Shown here: piece after piece, positions 1-10,770 of the stretch | How the letters are laid out: each line of letters opens with the position of its first letter | Numbering within the stretch: the stretch's first letter is position 1 | Assembly (NCBI GenBank): GCA_013146195.2 | Contig: CM028377.1 | Coordinates: 28,438,602-28,502,601 of the forward strand | DNA: 64,000 bases | Source of the DNA: Codonopsis lanceolata | Lineage: Eukaryota; Streptophyta; Magnoliopsida; Asterales; Campanulaceae | Reading direction: 5' to 3' | Translations under genes and position numbers: made by a program | The notes under the pieces: model-generated | Databases searched by the model: none | Told to the model about the DNA's origin: nothing | Seen by the model: only the letters and a program-made list of their open reading frames with translations

Positions 1-832
1 TCATTTTTCATAATGATGTGTAATTTATTTTGAATTTCAAATTGAAGTTTAAATAATTTTAAAATAGAGATTACGTGTCTTTTTTTGTCATTTTACTTTC
101 TATATACCGATTGTTGAGTCATATTAAATTTCTTAAGAAATGAAGAGATTTTTCTATTTAAGGTTTCACTTAATTAAATCAATGTGCAGAAAATAAGTTA
201 TATTAAATTTCTCAAGAAACTAAGTTACTTTTATATTTAAGGTTTCACTTGTATATACCCGTGCGTAGAATATAAAAGTTGCACTTCACCTTTTTTGTTT
301 TGATTATTTTGAAAAGGTCTAGAGAAATAACCAGGAATTTGAAAAACAATGGAGAAGACGCATAGAACAAGAATTGGATTTCATAAAGAAATAATTGATT
401 TTGATTAAAAGCGCAATGTTGCGAGATTGATGAAGTAATTTCGTCTTCTACCCAAAAAGAAGAGTCTGGATCCTCTATTTCAAAATTGTATTCAATCCCC
501 TATTCCACCGTCGAATTCTTGCCACGTGTCAATCGTAAATAAACAAAATCAATTACTAAGTTGATTGTGTTTCCATAACAATAAAAATCCGTGAAATATA
601 GCTCAATATTTCCTTTTGTGAAGATTTCTTATTGACACGTGGCAAGAATTCGACGGTAGAATAAGAAATGGAATACAATTTTGGAATAGAGGATCCGGAC
701 TCCAAAAAGAAACAATAGACAAAATGATGTATAAATATTGAAAATTGTCTTTAAACTTGCATATAATGAGTAGTTGGTTATGTCTTGAAAACATAAATGT
801 AATTGTACAATAATCATGAGTTATTTAATAAA
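1..832. repeat. Dispersed repeat R1, copy A (cut by window edge)
   Basis: AT-rich non-coding DNA that recurs at 26708-26938 and 37057-37403, where the two parts are separated by a 10-kb insertion. Copy A is continuous across that point and so is the empty site for it. Copy A has its own insertion (the MITE at 462-702) that copy B lacks. The left end lies outside the window, so the nature of R1 (old TE or segmental duplication) is not known. Confidence 0.8.
462..702. mobile_element. Mutator-type MITE, 241 bp, with 9-bp target duplication
   Basis: The ends form an inverted repeat of about 70 bp: the left end starts GAGTCTGGATCCTCTATT and the right end is its near-perfect reverse complement, ending in GGATCCGGACTC. 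The flanks carry the direct repeat CAAAAAGAA at 453-461 and 703-711. The paralogous sequence at 37274-37282 has this 9-mer once with no insert, so it is a true empty site. A 9-bp duplication with long inverted ends is typical of Mutator-like elements. There is no coding capacity, so it is non-autonomous. Confidence 0.92.
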
Positions 833-1489
833 TAATCTAAATAAATTAATTAATAATTAATAATTTGAAAACGGAGTGAGTACATTTTTTTAAATCTATA
901 AATTGAATTATTTAGAAAAAGAAGATGAATAAAAAAAAAGGACCCCCTATTTAAGAAGCTAGAAAAAATGGCGCACAAAGGAGGAGAGAAAGGTTTATTT
1001 GGTCTTTTTCTATGATGACAATTTTGATACTCTCTTCGTTTCAGGTAAAAAGTTCATATTTAAAAGTCTAACTTTTTTAAGAAAATGATAGTTTTAGTAA
1101 TTTATTAGTAATAAAATGACATTTTTATGTCTTAATTTTTTTGAAGTAGAATCTTTAAGTCAAACTCCTAAAATATAATAATTGACTCTTTGCTCCGAAC
1201 GGATAATTTAAATATTTGTGGGCATGCATAAGAGAGAGTGAGTGAATTGCTAACTCATACATCAATGATAAATTCTAGCATGACCAGAAATGAACAATAA
1301 TACAAACTAAAAAAAGGATGGATGTTTTAAGGATTTCATTTCTCGAAACAATTTAACAATACAATAATTAATTCAAAAAAGTAACAGACACCGATCGAGG
1401 TTATCCCAATTCACAAAAGCAATGTTTAAGAATGTAAACATTATTCAATGAAATTTCTTCAAGACTTCTTTAATTAATCTCGTTGCAAT
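833..1489. other. AT-rich intergenic DNA, 3' side of the extensin gene
   Basis: No reading frame or recognisable RNA gene. It holds A/T-rich low-complexity stretches. A short sequence near 1036 (TACTCTCTTCGTTTCAGG) resembles one end of a mariner/Stowaway element, but I see no matching second end. Confidence 0.5.
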
Positions 1490-2047
1490 CTAAGTTGATG
1501 ATAAGGGGCGTCTTGGAGGTGGGGGAGATCTGTAGTAGTATGCAGGAGGTGGAGGAGATCGTAATCGTGGTGGGGGTGAAGGAGGGGGAGGAGGAGATCT
1601 TAATTGATTGCTAGTTGATGTTAGTGATAAGGAGCGTCTTGGAGGTGGGGGAGATCTGTAGTAGTATGATAAAGGAGGAGGAGAACTTAATCGTGGTGGG
1701 GAGGATGGAGGAGGAGGAGATCTTAATCGATTGGAAGTGGATGTTGGTGATAAGGAGCGTCTTGGAGGTGGGGGAGATCTGTAGTAATATGATAGAGGAG
1801 GAGAAGTTAATACTGGTGGGGGTGAAGGAGGTGCCGATGATGAAGGAGGAGGTGGTGCTGATGGTGACGGAGATGGTGGTGCTGATGGTGGTGAAGGTGG
1901 CAACAAGTAGATCCACCGAGGTGTCGTTGACGTTGACACATAAATGTTGGGCTCATCTGCAACAACACTAATGGCTATCAAACACAATACCATAGCATAA
2001 ACTGGTTGAGGCCATTGCCTTAACTTCCCAAGGTTTGCCATTTTCAT
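1490..2047 (-). CDS. Short extensin (hydroxyproline-rich cell-wall glycoprotein)
   Basis: A 185-residue secreted structural protein of the plant cell wall. Residues 1-31 form a signal peptide with a hydrophobic core (VYAMVLCLIAISVVA) and likely cleavage before Asp-Glu. The rest is rich in Pro and Ser, with SPPPP blocks, the sites for hydroxylation and arabinosylation in extensins. Three repeats each carry YYYRSPPPPRR; tyrosines next to SPPPP are used for cross-linking in this family. In DNA the repeats have a period of about 126 bp (starts near 1508, 1634, 1759), so the gene grew by unit duplication. The first ATG (2047) is given; a second in-frame ATG at 2041 has a better context (A at -3, G at +4) and may be the main start. 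The protein is shorter than many extensins. A TATA box lies just upstream, and a Stowaway MITE replaces the DNA beyond it. There are no introns and no breaks. Confidence 0.88.
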   Translation of the reverse strand: MKMANLGKLRQWPQPVYAMVLCLIAISVVADEPNIYVSTSTTPRWIYLLPPSPPSAPPSPSPSAPPPPSSSAPPSPPPVLTSPPLSYYYRSPPPPRRSLSPTSTSNRLRSPPPPSSPPRLSSPPPLSYYYRSPPPPRRSLSLTSTSNQLRSPPPPPSPPPRLRSPPPPAYYYRSPPPPRRPLSST

Positions 2048-2074
2048 GTGTGAGAAATCAGTGTTAATGTTTCC

Positions 2075-2088
2075 TTTTATATATATTA
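2075..2088 (-). promoter_or_regulatory. TATA box of the extensin gene
   Basis: On the minus strand the sequence reads TATATATAAAA about 30-40 bases upstream of the start codon, which leaves a short leader. It lies only a few bases from the end of the MITE at 2091, so the normal proximal promoter beyond the TATA box has been displaced by about 230 bp. Confidence 0.6.
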
Positions 2089-2090
2089 TA

Positions 2091-2323
2091 CTCCTTCCGC
2101 CTCTTAGGGGACTTGGCGCAAAAACAGATTTGAATTAATTATTAATATTAGTTTGATATGTAGTTTATTTTAAAGTTCATGTTAATGAAACTCATAATTA
2201 AAGTAGAATGAAAAAATAAGGGTAAAGTGGTAAAAGTGTTGTCCTAAAAAAAAATTAAACAAAACAATTATTTTAAGACGAACAAAAAATAAAAACAAAA
2301 CAATAATTTGGGGCCGAAAGGAG
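2091..2323. mobile_element. Stowaway-like (mariner) MITE
   Basis: The ends are CTCCTTCCGCC on the left and GGCCGAAAGGAG on the right (imperfect inverted repeats), flanked by TA on both sides (2089-2090 and 2324-2325). CTCC..., a TA target and a size of about 230 bp are typical of Stowaway MITEs mobilised by plant mariners, such as the mariner relic at 17649-20289. There is no coding content. Confidence 0.72.
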
Positions 2324-2325
2324 TA

Positions 2326-3072
2326 GTACATCGTATAATTAGACGGTTATTTTATTCAGGCTTAAAAACAAAATAAAAAACTATTACCACAAATTATGGC
2401 TTGCAATTGGATAGGTTGGGTCGGGTTTGATCGGGTTGAAGCCAATTAAAACATGGATCAAATGGATTGATGAATTTCGGGTTGTAATTGTCAGACTTAC
2501 CCCAAATAGACAGATGTACTTTTCAAGGTTTTTATTATTATTATTTTCATTAAAAAAAAGAAGTGGAAAATTTTTTCATAATCTATTAAGAAAATACATA
2601 TTAATGGTCAACTCAATGTGTGAAAGAGGACCACTGTGTAAAAAAATAATCTTTAAGAGGAGTTTGGTGTTCAAAGCCAAGTAGCCAACCAACGGAGACC
2701 TTATAATTACACTTTATTATAAATAGTTAATTAACTGCTTGTTTGTCCTAGTTGATATTTGATTGGTTTCGCTGACGGCATAATGTATAAGAGTTAACCT
2801 CATTACTTCAGCTGTTTAAAATTAACTCATGACTATCATAGGTAATTAAGGGCATGTTTGATTTAGCTAATCTGGAAGTGTTTATGACTTATAATTTATC
2901 ATAAGTTGTTTTTGAAGCGTTTGATTTCACTTATGGTAAGATAAGTCATGTACAAACTATTTAAAGCACATGTAAGGTCATAAGTTGTAAGCATTAAGTC
3001 TAATGCTTAATTTTACTTTTAAAATCATATGAGTCCTCTTCTTTATTGAAAATTTATATATTCCAAGATTAC
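2326..3072. other. Intergenic DNA with a probable truncated DNA-transposon end
   Basis: No gene. From about 2849 (GGGCATGTTTGATTTAGC) the sequence looks like the start of a common plant MITE. Its body is full of short inverted copies of CATAAGT/ACTTATG. Its right half is missing where the LTR at 3073 begins, so the LTR element probably inserted into it. The assignment is by resemblance only. Confidence 0.3.
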
Positions 3073-5155
3073 TGTTGGAATATGCTCCTTGATAATCAAA
3101 TTATCTTGTTACATATCCCTAATATTTTGATTTGCTTGTTCTCATTACTGTGTGTCATAACAAGTGGCTAAAAGGTCTGCGTACCGGTTAGTGTGGCAAC
3201 TTATTTGACAACACATAGGTCTTAGATTAGATCGTTCTAGTCTAGTCCTAACCTCCTCATAAATGATAATGATTGAACAGAACAACACGTCATATGCACA
3301 AGCATCAGCATACTTGCTGAAGTCTCAAAAGGCTATTCATAAAACTCGTCACCAGCAGACTTGTTGAATGCACTAACGGACACCCTGAAGTCTAGCCACC
3401 GGCAAATGTGCTACAGTGACAAAGTCTCAAAGGATTCCTCGCCAGCAAACCTGTCAAGTGCATCTCGAAGACACCTTGAAGACCCACCAGCAGACCTGTT
3501 ACGGTTTGAATGTTCATATCAACGAACAACAGTCATTCTTTCAAAGATAAACTCACTCTTGAACATCATACCAGCAGACTTTACTCTGCACGTGCTTCAG
3601 AGAAGTCAAGACTGTAGCAGATCAAGACAAAGACAAAAAGTGCCCAAGTTTCAAAAGAAAACATCAAAATCTTTGAAGCCTAACACCATTGATACTGCAA
3701 GATTTTTTCTCTCTCATGTGATCTGAAAAAGCATCTACTTTATTGGACAGATCATTTAAACAGTGCATCAAACGTTAGACTCACTTTTTAGAAAGCTATA
3801 ATTGACAGTCTGACGGGCAACCAGGTCAGGATCTTAAAGACAAAGCCTTTATCCATCGGTTAAAGGTCCAGCTGAACAACACATCTCTATCCAGTGGATT
3901 TCAACATACAACATCTCTAACGGATAGAAAGTTTATTTTCAACGATCATCTTGACAACGATCAATATAAAAAGGATATCTCTTCTACTCTTCAAGTGGAA
4001 GACTGAGACGACGTGAACACGGCGACGAAAAGTCTCTAAATCTGCACCAAGAACTTCGAAGAAGAAAAGAGATCGACAACGAGATCGTCTTCACCAACGC
4101 ATCTCAGATCTCTACATCCTGGTTACAGTGAGCTTACCCAGACCTTAGGAAATTTCCTCATGTGAATTGCTAGGAAGAACTTCCTTGAAGAAGATAAGAG
4201 AGATCAGAGATCATCAACATGTCAAGATTCTCGTCTTGGTCAAGAACCCAGTTCTTGATTTGAGTTCTTCATCTTTCTTCGAAGAAACATAGCCTTTAGC
4301 TGAAGCTTAAGAAATCTATTTCTAAAGCTAAAGGTCAAGACGTTGATCGATTTGAAGATTGAACCCAGATGTTGCCCAAGGAAGATGAAGAGTTGTCTGT
4401 TCAAATTACATTCATATCTTCATATTTGTATTTCGATACAAATGTTGTTGATTGTGTAATAATCAATCATCTTAGGAGGTCGAGTGTTTTGAACTCGTTC
4501 GTTCAGATATTTATTATCTGAACGAATAACCATAGTGTCTTCTCATCACTGTTTCTCATCTCATCTCCTATTGTCCTTTGTACTTAAGAGTTTGTCTATA
4601 AACGATTAAGTACAAGATTTGGGGATTGATGAAGATGAGAACAAAAATTTTCAAAGAGAGTCTAGGTTGATGTAATCTGTAATTTATCCTTGAATAAATT
4701 CAGATGTTCTTTTAATTATTCATCTTCCAATCTTTATCTCTCTATGTGCTTTTAATAAACTGATTTATCTTCTGAAAAGCCACATTTCAATGACTTCCTA
4801 AAACCTGTATTTTGGAAGAAGGATTAAGTATGCTATTGTTCTGATCATATAATCGTGTACAACTACTTAAGACTTCTTAAAACCTAAGCCTAAATAATTC
4901 CGCTGCTTAAACTCTTTCTAAACAGGCTTTTGTTTTACTGACGGTTCACCAGCAGAGTTCACAACTCTGCTGAGAGCAAGTCTTCTGTTCTGTTCTGTTC
5001 TGTTCTATCCCAAGACAATAGCAAACATGCTCGACCAGTCTACCGTCTATGCCACTAAAACCTATACTTCATGCATATCAAAAAGAAAAGTTTTTAATGT
5101 GGTATCATAGGCTATTCACCCCCCTAGCCTATTTGAGCTTTATTGCGGACCAACA
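3073..5155 (+). repeat. LTR of the LARD-like retroelement (copy 1, complete)
   Basis: It starts TGTTGGAATATG and ends GCGGACCAACA (TG...CA), and is directly followed by a tRNA-Met-type primer site. A TATA box (ATATAAAAAGG, near 3964) about midway marks the likely promoter. The block GTCTGCGTACCGGTTAGTG and the CTATTCACCCCCCTAGCCTA end region have counterparts in the LTRs at 16382-17648 and 33000-34280, so all three belong to one wider Copia lineage. About 2.1 kb is long for Copia and fits Sirevirus-like elements. The 121-codon open frame at 3361-3726 lies in this LTR and is not a gene. Confidence 0.85.
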
Positions 5156-5157
5156 AT

Positions 5158-5169
5158 TGGTATCAGAGT
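5158..5169 (+). other. Primer-binding site (initiator tRNA-Met type)
   Basis: TGGTATCAGAGTC lies two bases after the LTR end. It is complementary to the 3' end of initiator tRNA-Met, as in nearly all plant Copia elements, and fixes the element's orientation as plus. Confidence 0.85.
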
Positions 5170-6926
5170 CAAGCTCTTCAAGCTTTATGCCAGGTCTAAC
5201 CACCTGAGAGTTTGATCCTCAAAAGCTCATTCCAAATGCATATCAAAAAAAAAAATTTCAAAACTTTTGACAAAGATTTCATTAAAAAAATTTGAAAACC
5301 AGTTTATATTTAAATACTCTTTGTTTTTCAAAAATCATTTGAGAAAGATACTTTCACTTTGATGATTGTAAGAACTTATTCATAAGACAGATATATGCAT
5401 ATATCCATTGGCATTATGAATAATTTCTTTTTCAGATGTATAAAAACTTGATGGATGCTTCATAATAATGGAATTTGACATTCAAATTCTCTTGACATAA
5501 GGCTAACGATTGTTATCAATCTAACACCTTCTCGAGAGAAAATTTCTTAGTTAAAATTCTGCAACACTACTGTGAAAGGAATTTTATTTGATCTCTGATT
5601 CCTCTTATGAAAAAGATTTAAGAGTCAAAAACTTCATATCATGAAACTTTGATTGATCCCTCTGTTTTATGATATTTAGTTTCTGGGAACTTAGTCTATA
5701 TTTCAAAGTAATATCAGTAGTCAGCCACTAAAGAAATTTGAACAAAAATTCTCTAAAATGTCGCAAATGAAATCATTCCTTAAGTAACATCTACTACAGA
5801 CACAATAGCTCAGATTTCTAAGGGCTCATTCGGGAAGACGTCTACATTGATCTGAACGTGACTGTCAATAAAGGTACATTGCAAGTCCGGTGCTCCTTAT
5901 TCTCTATGCACTGATACCCAGGAGGATTAAGATATTCAAGATCATGTTCTTTCCTTCCTCTTCTTTCTGATCTGATTGAAATACTTATTCCTGTATCTTT
6001 TTATTGTCTGGAGCTTTCTAATGCTCGCAAAGTGTTACTGATGATCTTCTTGATTTTTATTCAGGAATACAAATTTTCTCAAGATCATCTAGCTACCTTT
6101 GATTATCTCTCTACCTGACTAAATTGCAATCTCTACTCTTTTGTCACAGTCAACTCTTCTTCTTACTGGTTACTTTGATTTATGACTAATATACATTTCA
6201 TCTTTCCTACTCTCTGATATTCAAGAATAAATCTTCACTGTACGTCGTTTATATTTGCATGCTCTGTTCTTCTCTGTTTTTCTCAGCAAATATAAATACT
6301 TGAGTAATTGTTTATCATACTATGTTCTTTGATTCTTTGTCTTCCTTTAAGTATGATATACATTACCAATTTGAATTGATGTGTTTTATTCAAATTTATC
6401 TTTGATCTGCTGTGTATTTGCAAGATCAATTCTCCTTCTTTGATGATCTTTCTTGATGCAATGAACTTCATAAGCTCAGTTCGGTGTGCTGACTTATAGG
6501 AGTTTCCACCTTAGTAGACATTGTGCAAACTACATGGGTATCTTTGCAATTTCTACAAAGGTTGAGCCTAAGCTTTTCGAAATTGACTACTTCTTAAAGC
6601 ATAATGACAAATTCCTTAGATTCTCGGTAAAGGTAAACAAAATGTTTAAAAAGGTAAAACAATTTCTTCAAAACTTTTTATGAAAAGTTGTTTTGTCAAA
6701 TCTTACTGAAAAGTTGTTTTGACAAATCAAAAACCTTTTTATCTTCTCAAGAAAGCCGACTTGTCTTTTCAATTTCTTTTGGGCTTTCCAAGGAGAACAA
6801 TTTACCGGATATCTAGGAATTGATTCATCTCTCACACAAGTCTTTATGACTTCACAGTGGGTAGATGAAAGGACCATTCACCTTATTAGATCACCTTTAT
6901 GACCAGTCCTTAGTCTTGCCTCACCA

Positions 6927-7197
6927 AGTATAAATAGAGACTTCCCTCCTTCCTCTCTATCACTTGCAAACTATCTCCAAACACTATGATGAAACAATAC
7001 AGAATCCTTTCTTCCAAAATGTTACTGATAGATCAAGCCTCTCTCTCAACAAATTGGAATTATTCTTTCTATTCCCCAAAAGTTGTTTGGTTTGTTTCGA
7101 GGATTCCTCTTATATGAAGAATTTCTTCAACAACCATTTAGCATGCCTCTCCCTAAACCCCATGATCGTGCTCATGTCAGCCACCCCTTTTCAATAA
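6927..7197 (+). pseudogene. Degraded copy of a small TATA-led frame inside the LARD
   Basis: This matches 38886-39201. It has the TATA box (AGTATAAATAG) followed by a pyrimidine-rich leader and an ATG near 6986. Relative to the other copy, about 16 bases are missing near 7024 and the bases after the ATG differ, so the frame is broken. What remains open is out of register with the copy-2 frame for part of its length. I do not recognise the protein. Confidence 0.35.
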
Positions 7198-8102
7198 TGT
7201 AGACTTTCTACATTTTCTCGTGCTGACATGATTCTCCACTAGAGATCGGCATAAACCACAGTTGTCTTAAGGTAGTCCAGCCTGCTCGTGAAAATCATCT
7301 GGGTTCTAGAGCTAGCTGAAGGGAGAAGGAAGAGCAGGCAACTGGATCACATATCTACATTTTTCACAATGTAGAGATTCCGTTTGGCTGCCTCTTTCGA
7401 CTTTGAGCTCCTTGATCTGGACCTATATTGCGTTTGCCAACCGGTTAAAAGGATCTGGGTCCATAGTCCTCATAGACATCTCCTTGTAACATTTTTATCT
7501 TTAGAAATGTATCAGTTGTTTAGATTAGTTGTTTAATAGGAGTAGTTAAGTCATCGGAAGTTGTATTGAATCTTGTAATCTTTAGATCCTCTTCGTATTC
7601 GAGTATATTTTGATCTAAATGAAAACTTGTTCAAAGCAACTTTACTTCATGTCTATCTGTCTTTGTTTGTACATCTTATGATAGCATGAACTCTTGTTTT
7701 TGCTTATGGATTCTGATCTTCATATTACAGTATTCATTTCGGATCCACAATAGCAAGCATAACTTTGCTGTTAACCTAACAGCAAACCAATCCTTAACCA
7801 CGAGTTTCTCTATTCAACAAAATGATAATTCTGATGAGACAATCCCAGGATCTATTCTTTAAATAATAGTCTTATAAATCTGGTCTACCATTTTCACATG
7901 TGACTCGGATAGCAGAAGACTTTAAATTCTTTTATCAAAACTTAGTGCTTAAAAGACTAAGTTGATTCATGGTTTAATGACAATTTTTGCTTTAACTGCT
8001 GTCATTACAACTAGATCAATTGGTTTCTTTAATTCTTAAAAGAACCTTATTTTGATTGAAACCTTCAATGATTACTGGTAGAAATCTCATCAAAAGAATC
8101 AA

Positions 8103-9028
8103 TGTTGGAATATGGACAACTTTAGTTGTGGATTTCTTTGAAAGGACTGCTTACCTAGCAACTCCTTTCCCATAAATTGAAGATCTCACCTTAACCCATG
8201 ATGTTCTGGTGAATCTTCATTTCCATCAAAAAATCTGGTCTCAAACACTTAGCAGAATAGACCTCATAGCTTGCTTTGAAGGAAGGATGACCTTCGAGGA
8301 ACTAGCGACTTCTTCTGTTTCCCTCTGTTCAAGACTAACCCTGCTCAAAATTTCTCTCATCCTTCTTGAGTCTTGAACAAATTGACTTTCTTATCCAAAA
8401 GTTAGTCATCTCCTTGGTGACCTTGAAGCATAAGACATTCTTTTACAACTCTACTCGGTCAAACCTAGTATAAGGCGCTTCTTTTTTGGCGTCAAGTACT
8501 TTAACTAAGGTGACTATTGGCTCTATGTCGCTTTTATTGCTCTGCTCACTTATGGGATTCATTGGGAGGAGCATGGTTATTAATAATCCATGCCAATGAA
8601 GCCTATGGTTTATCCTTCCAACCCGAGACACTCAATGGATAAAATTCTTTGAAACATTGCTTATTTAATTGGTATATGCAAACTTTCATATCTCACATCA
8701 TACTCATTCCGCAATCCTCTAGTCGCTTAACTCCCAAAGTTACAATTTTCCTTGACGGACTCCAAACCCTCTGATCTACCTTTATCGGCAGGACTCTAAA
8801 CTCGCTTTCGATGGACTCAAAAAATTATGCTAATCATCTTCAACTAGAGATCCTCATCTATATGTGCTTCCTTGCTTGCTTATCGCTTGAAGCGGCATAT
8901 CTCAATCTTTCTTTGATCAATCCTCCATATTCTAATCCTTGATATCGGCAAGCCCTTATCTACTAATCACCTATTTCAAAATCGGTATCGGTAGACTTCC
9001 ATCCTTCTTGAACCTGATATCTTTGACA
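8103..9028 (+). repeat. Second TG...CA block inside the LARD region, LTR-like (copy 1)
   Basis: It starts TGTTGGAATATGG, the same opening as the LTR at 3073, and ends CTTTGACA followed by ATTGGTATCCC, which looks like a tRNA-Met primer site. The paralogue at 40088-41030 has the same boundaries. This may be the LTR of a second element (X) fused to the LARD. The sequence next to the gap differs from copy 2 mainly at GCAG/CTGC sites (see findings). Confidence 0.45.
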
Positions 9029-9039
9029 ATTGGTATCCC

Positions 9040-9139
9040 NNNNNNNNNNNNNNNNNNNNNNNNNNNNNNNNNNNNNNNNNNNNNNNNNNNNNNNNNNNNN
9101 NNNNNNNNNNNNNNNNNNNNNNNNNNNNNNNNNNNNNNN
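9040..9139. other. Assembly gap (100 N)
   Basis: Exactly 100 Ns, a conventional placeholder for a gap of unknown size. The sequence after it belongs to a different position in the LARD structure (inside an LTR) from the sequence before it, so real bases are missing or the join is wrong. Confidence 0.99.
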
Positions 9140-10143
9140 TCTAGCAAATCACCTCCGTGAATTGCTAGAAAGAACTTCCTTGAAGAAGAGAGAGATCGAG
9201 AGATCATCAACGGTCAAGATTCTTGTCTAGGTCAAGAACCAGATTATTGATTTGAGTTCTTCATCTTTCTTCGAAGAACTTAGTTTTTGCTGCAGTCAGA
9301 AATCTATTTCTAAAAGGTCAAGTCGTTGATCGATTTGAAGATTGAACCCGATGTTGCCCAAGGAAGATGAAGAGCTTTCTGTTCAAATTACATTTATATC
9401 TTCAGATTTGTATTTCGATACAAATGTTGTTGATTGTGTAATAATCAATCATCTTAGGAGGTCAAATGTTTTGCACTCATTCGTTGAGATATTTATTATC
9501 TGAACGAATAACCATAGTGTCTTTCTTATCACCGCTTTCATCTCGTCTCCTATTGTCCTTTGTACTTAAGAGTTTGTCTATAAACGACAAGTACAAGATT
9601 TGGGGAGATTGATGAAGATGAGAACAAAAATTTTCATAGAGAGTCTAGGTTGATGTATTCTGTAATTTATCCTTGAATAAATTCAGATGTTCTTTCAATT
9701 ATTCATCTTCCAATCTTTATCTCTCTATGTTCCTTTAATAAACTGATTTATCTTCTGAAAAGCCACATTTCAATGACTTCCTAAAACCTGCATTTTGGAA
9801 GAAGGATTAAGTATGTTGTTGTTCTGATCATATAATCGTGTACAGCTACTTAAGACTTCTTAAAACCTAAGCCTAAATATTTCCCCTGCTTAAACTCTTT
9901 AAATAGGCGTTTGTTTTACTGACGGTTCACCAGCAGAGTTCACAACTCGCTCGGGAGCAAGTCTCTTGCTCTATTACGTTCTTCGTCGCATTTACGTCCC
10001 AAGACAACAGCAGACATGCTCGACCAGTCTACCATCTATGCCACTAAAACCTATACTTCATGCATATCAAAAAGAAAAGTTCTTAATGTGGTATCATAGG
10101 CTATTCACCCCCTAGCCTATTTGAGCTTTATTGCGGACCAACA
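9140..10143 (+). repeat. LARD LTR, second copy (5' part lost in the gap)
   Basis: This corresponds to about 4150-5155 of the first LTR, with small differences, and ends GCGGACCAACA. A primer site (TTGGTATCAGAGCC) follows at 10144, so this is a 5'-type LTR of another element copy and not the 3' LTR of the first. Confidence 0.8.
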
Positions 10144-10770
10144 ATTGGTATCAGAGCCAAGCTCTTCAAGCTTTATGCCAGGTCTAACCACCTGAGAGTT
10201 TGATCCTCAAAAACTCATTCCAAATACATGTCAAAAAAAATTCCAAAACTTTTGACAAGGATTTCATTGAAATTTTTTGAAAACCAGTTTATATTTAAAT
10301 ACTCTTTGTTTTTCAAAAATCATTTTAGAAAGATACTTTCACCTTGATGATTGTAAGAACTTATTCATAAGACAGATATATGCATATATCCATTGGCACT
10401 ATGAATAATTTCTTTTTTAGATGTATAAAAACTTCGATGGATGCTTCGTAATAATGGAATTTGACATTCAAATTCTCTTGACATAAGGCTAACGATTGTT
10501 ATCAATCTAACACCTTCTCGAGAGAGAATTTCTTAGTTAAAATTCTGCAACACTACTGCGAAAGGAATTTTATTTGATCTCTGATTCATCTTATGAAAAA
10601 GATTAAGAGTCGAAAACTCCATATCATGAAACTTTGATTGATCCCTCTATTTTATGATATTTAGTTTTTGGGAACTTAGTATATATTTCAAAGTAATATC
10701 AGTAGTCAGCCACTAAAGAAATTTGAACAAAAATTCTCTACAAATGTCGCAAATGAAATCATTCCTTAAG
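10144..10770 (+). mobile_element. LARD primer site and leader, joined to an inverted Copia pol
   Basis: It matches 5156-5788 of copy 1. The match stops sharply at CATTCCTTAAGT: copy 1 continues AACATCTAC, while here the sequence runs straight into the reverse complement of a Copia RNase H end. This is a rearrangement junction between two elements of opposite orientation. Confidence 0.7.

Larger units (their letters stand above)
5156..8102 (+). mobile_element. Non-coding interior of LARD-like element, copy 1
   Basis: About 2.9 kb with no protease, integrase, reverse transcriptase or RNase H. From 5588 onward it can be aligned by eye with 37544-40087. A long LTR, an intact primer site and a large non-coding interior define a LARD, which must borrow enzymes from an autonomous partner; the related LTR at 16382-17648 suggests a Sirevirus-like partner. 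The interior holds a small TATA-led frame (see 6927-7197). Confidence 0.7.

Noticed and set aside
1615..1971. Open frames antisense to and in other frames of the extensin
   Set aside because: Shadows of the repetitive Pro/Ser codons; Glu/Val-rich products of GGAGGAGG repeats without meaning.
3361..3726. 121-codon open frame
   Set aside because: Lies wholly inside the LTR at 3073-5155, has no homologous frame in the other LTRs, and has no recognisable features.
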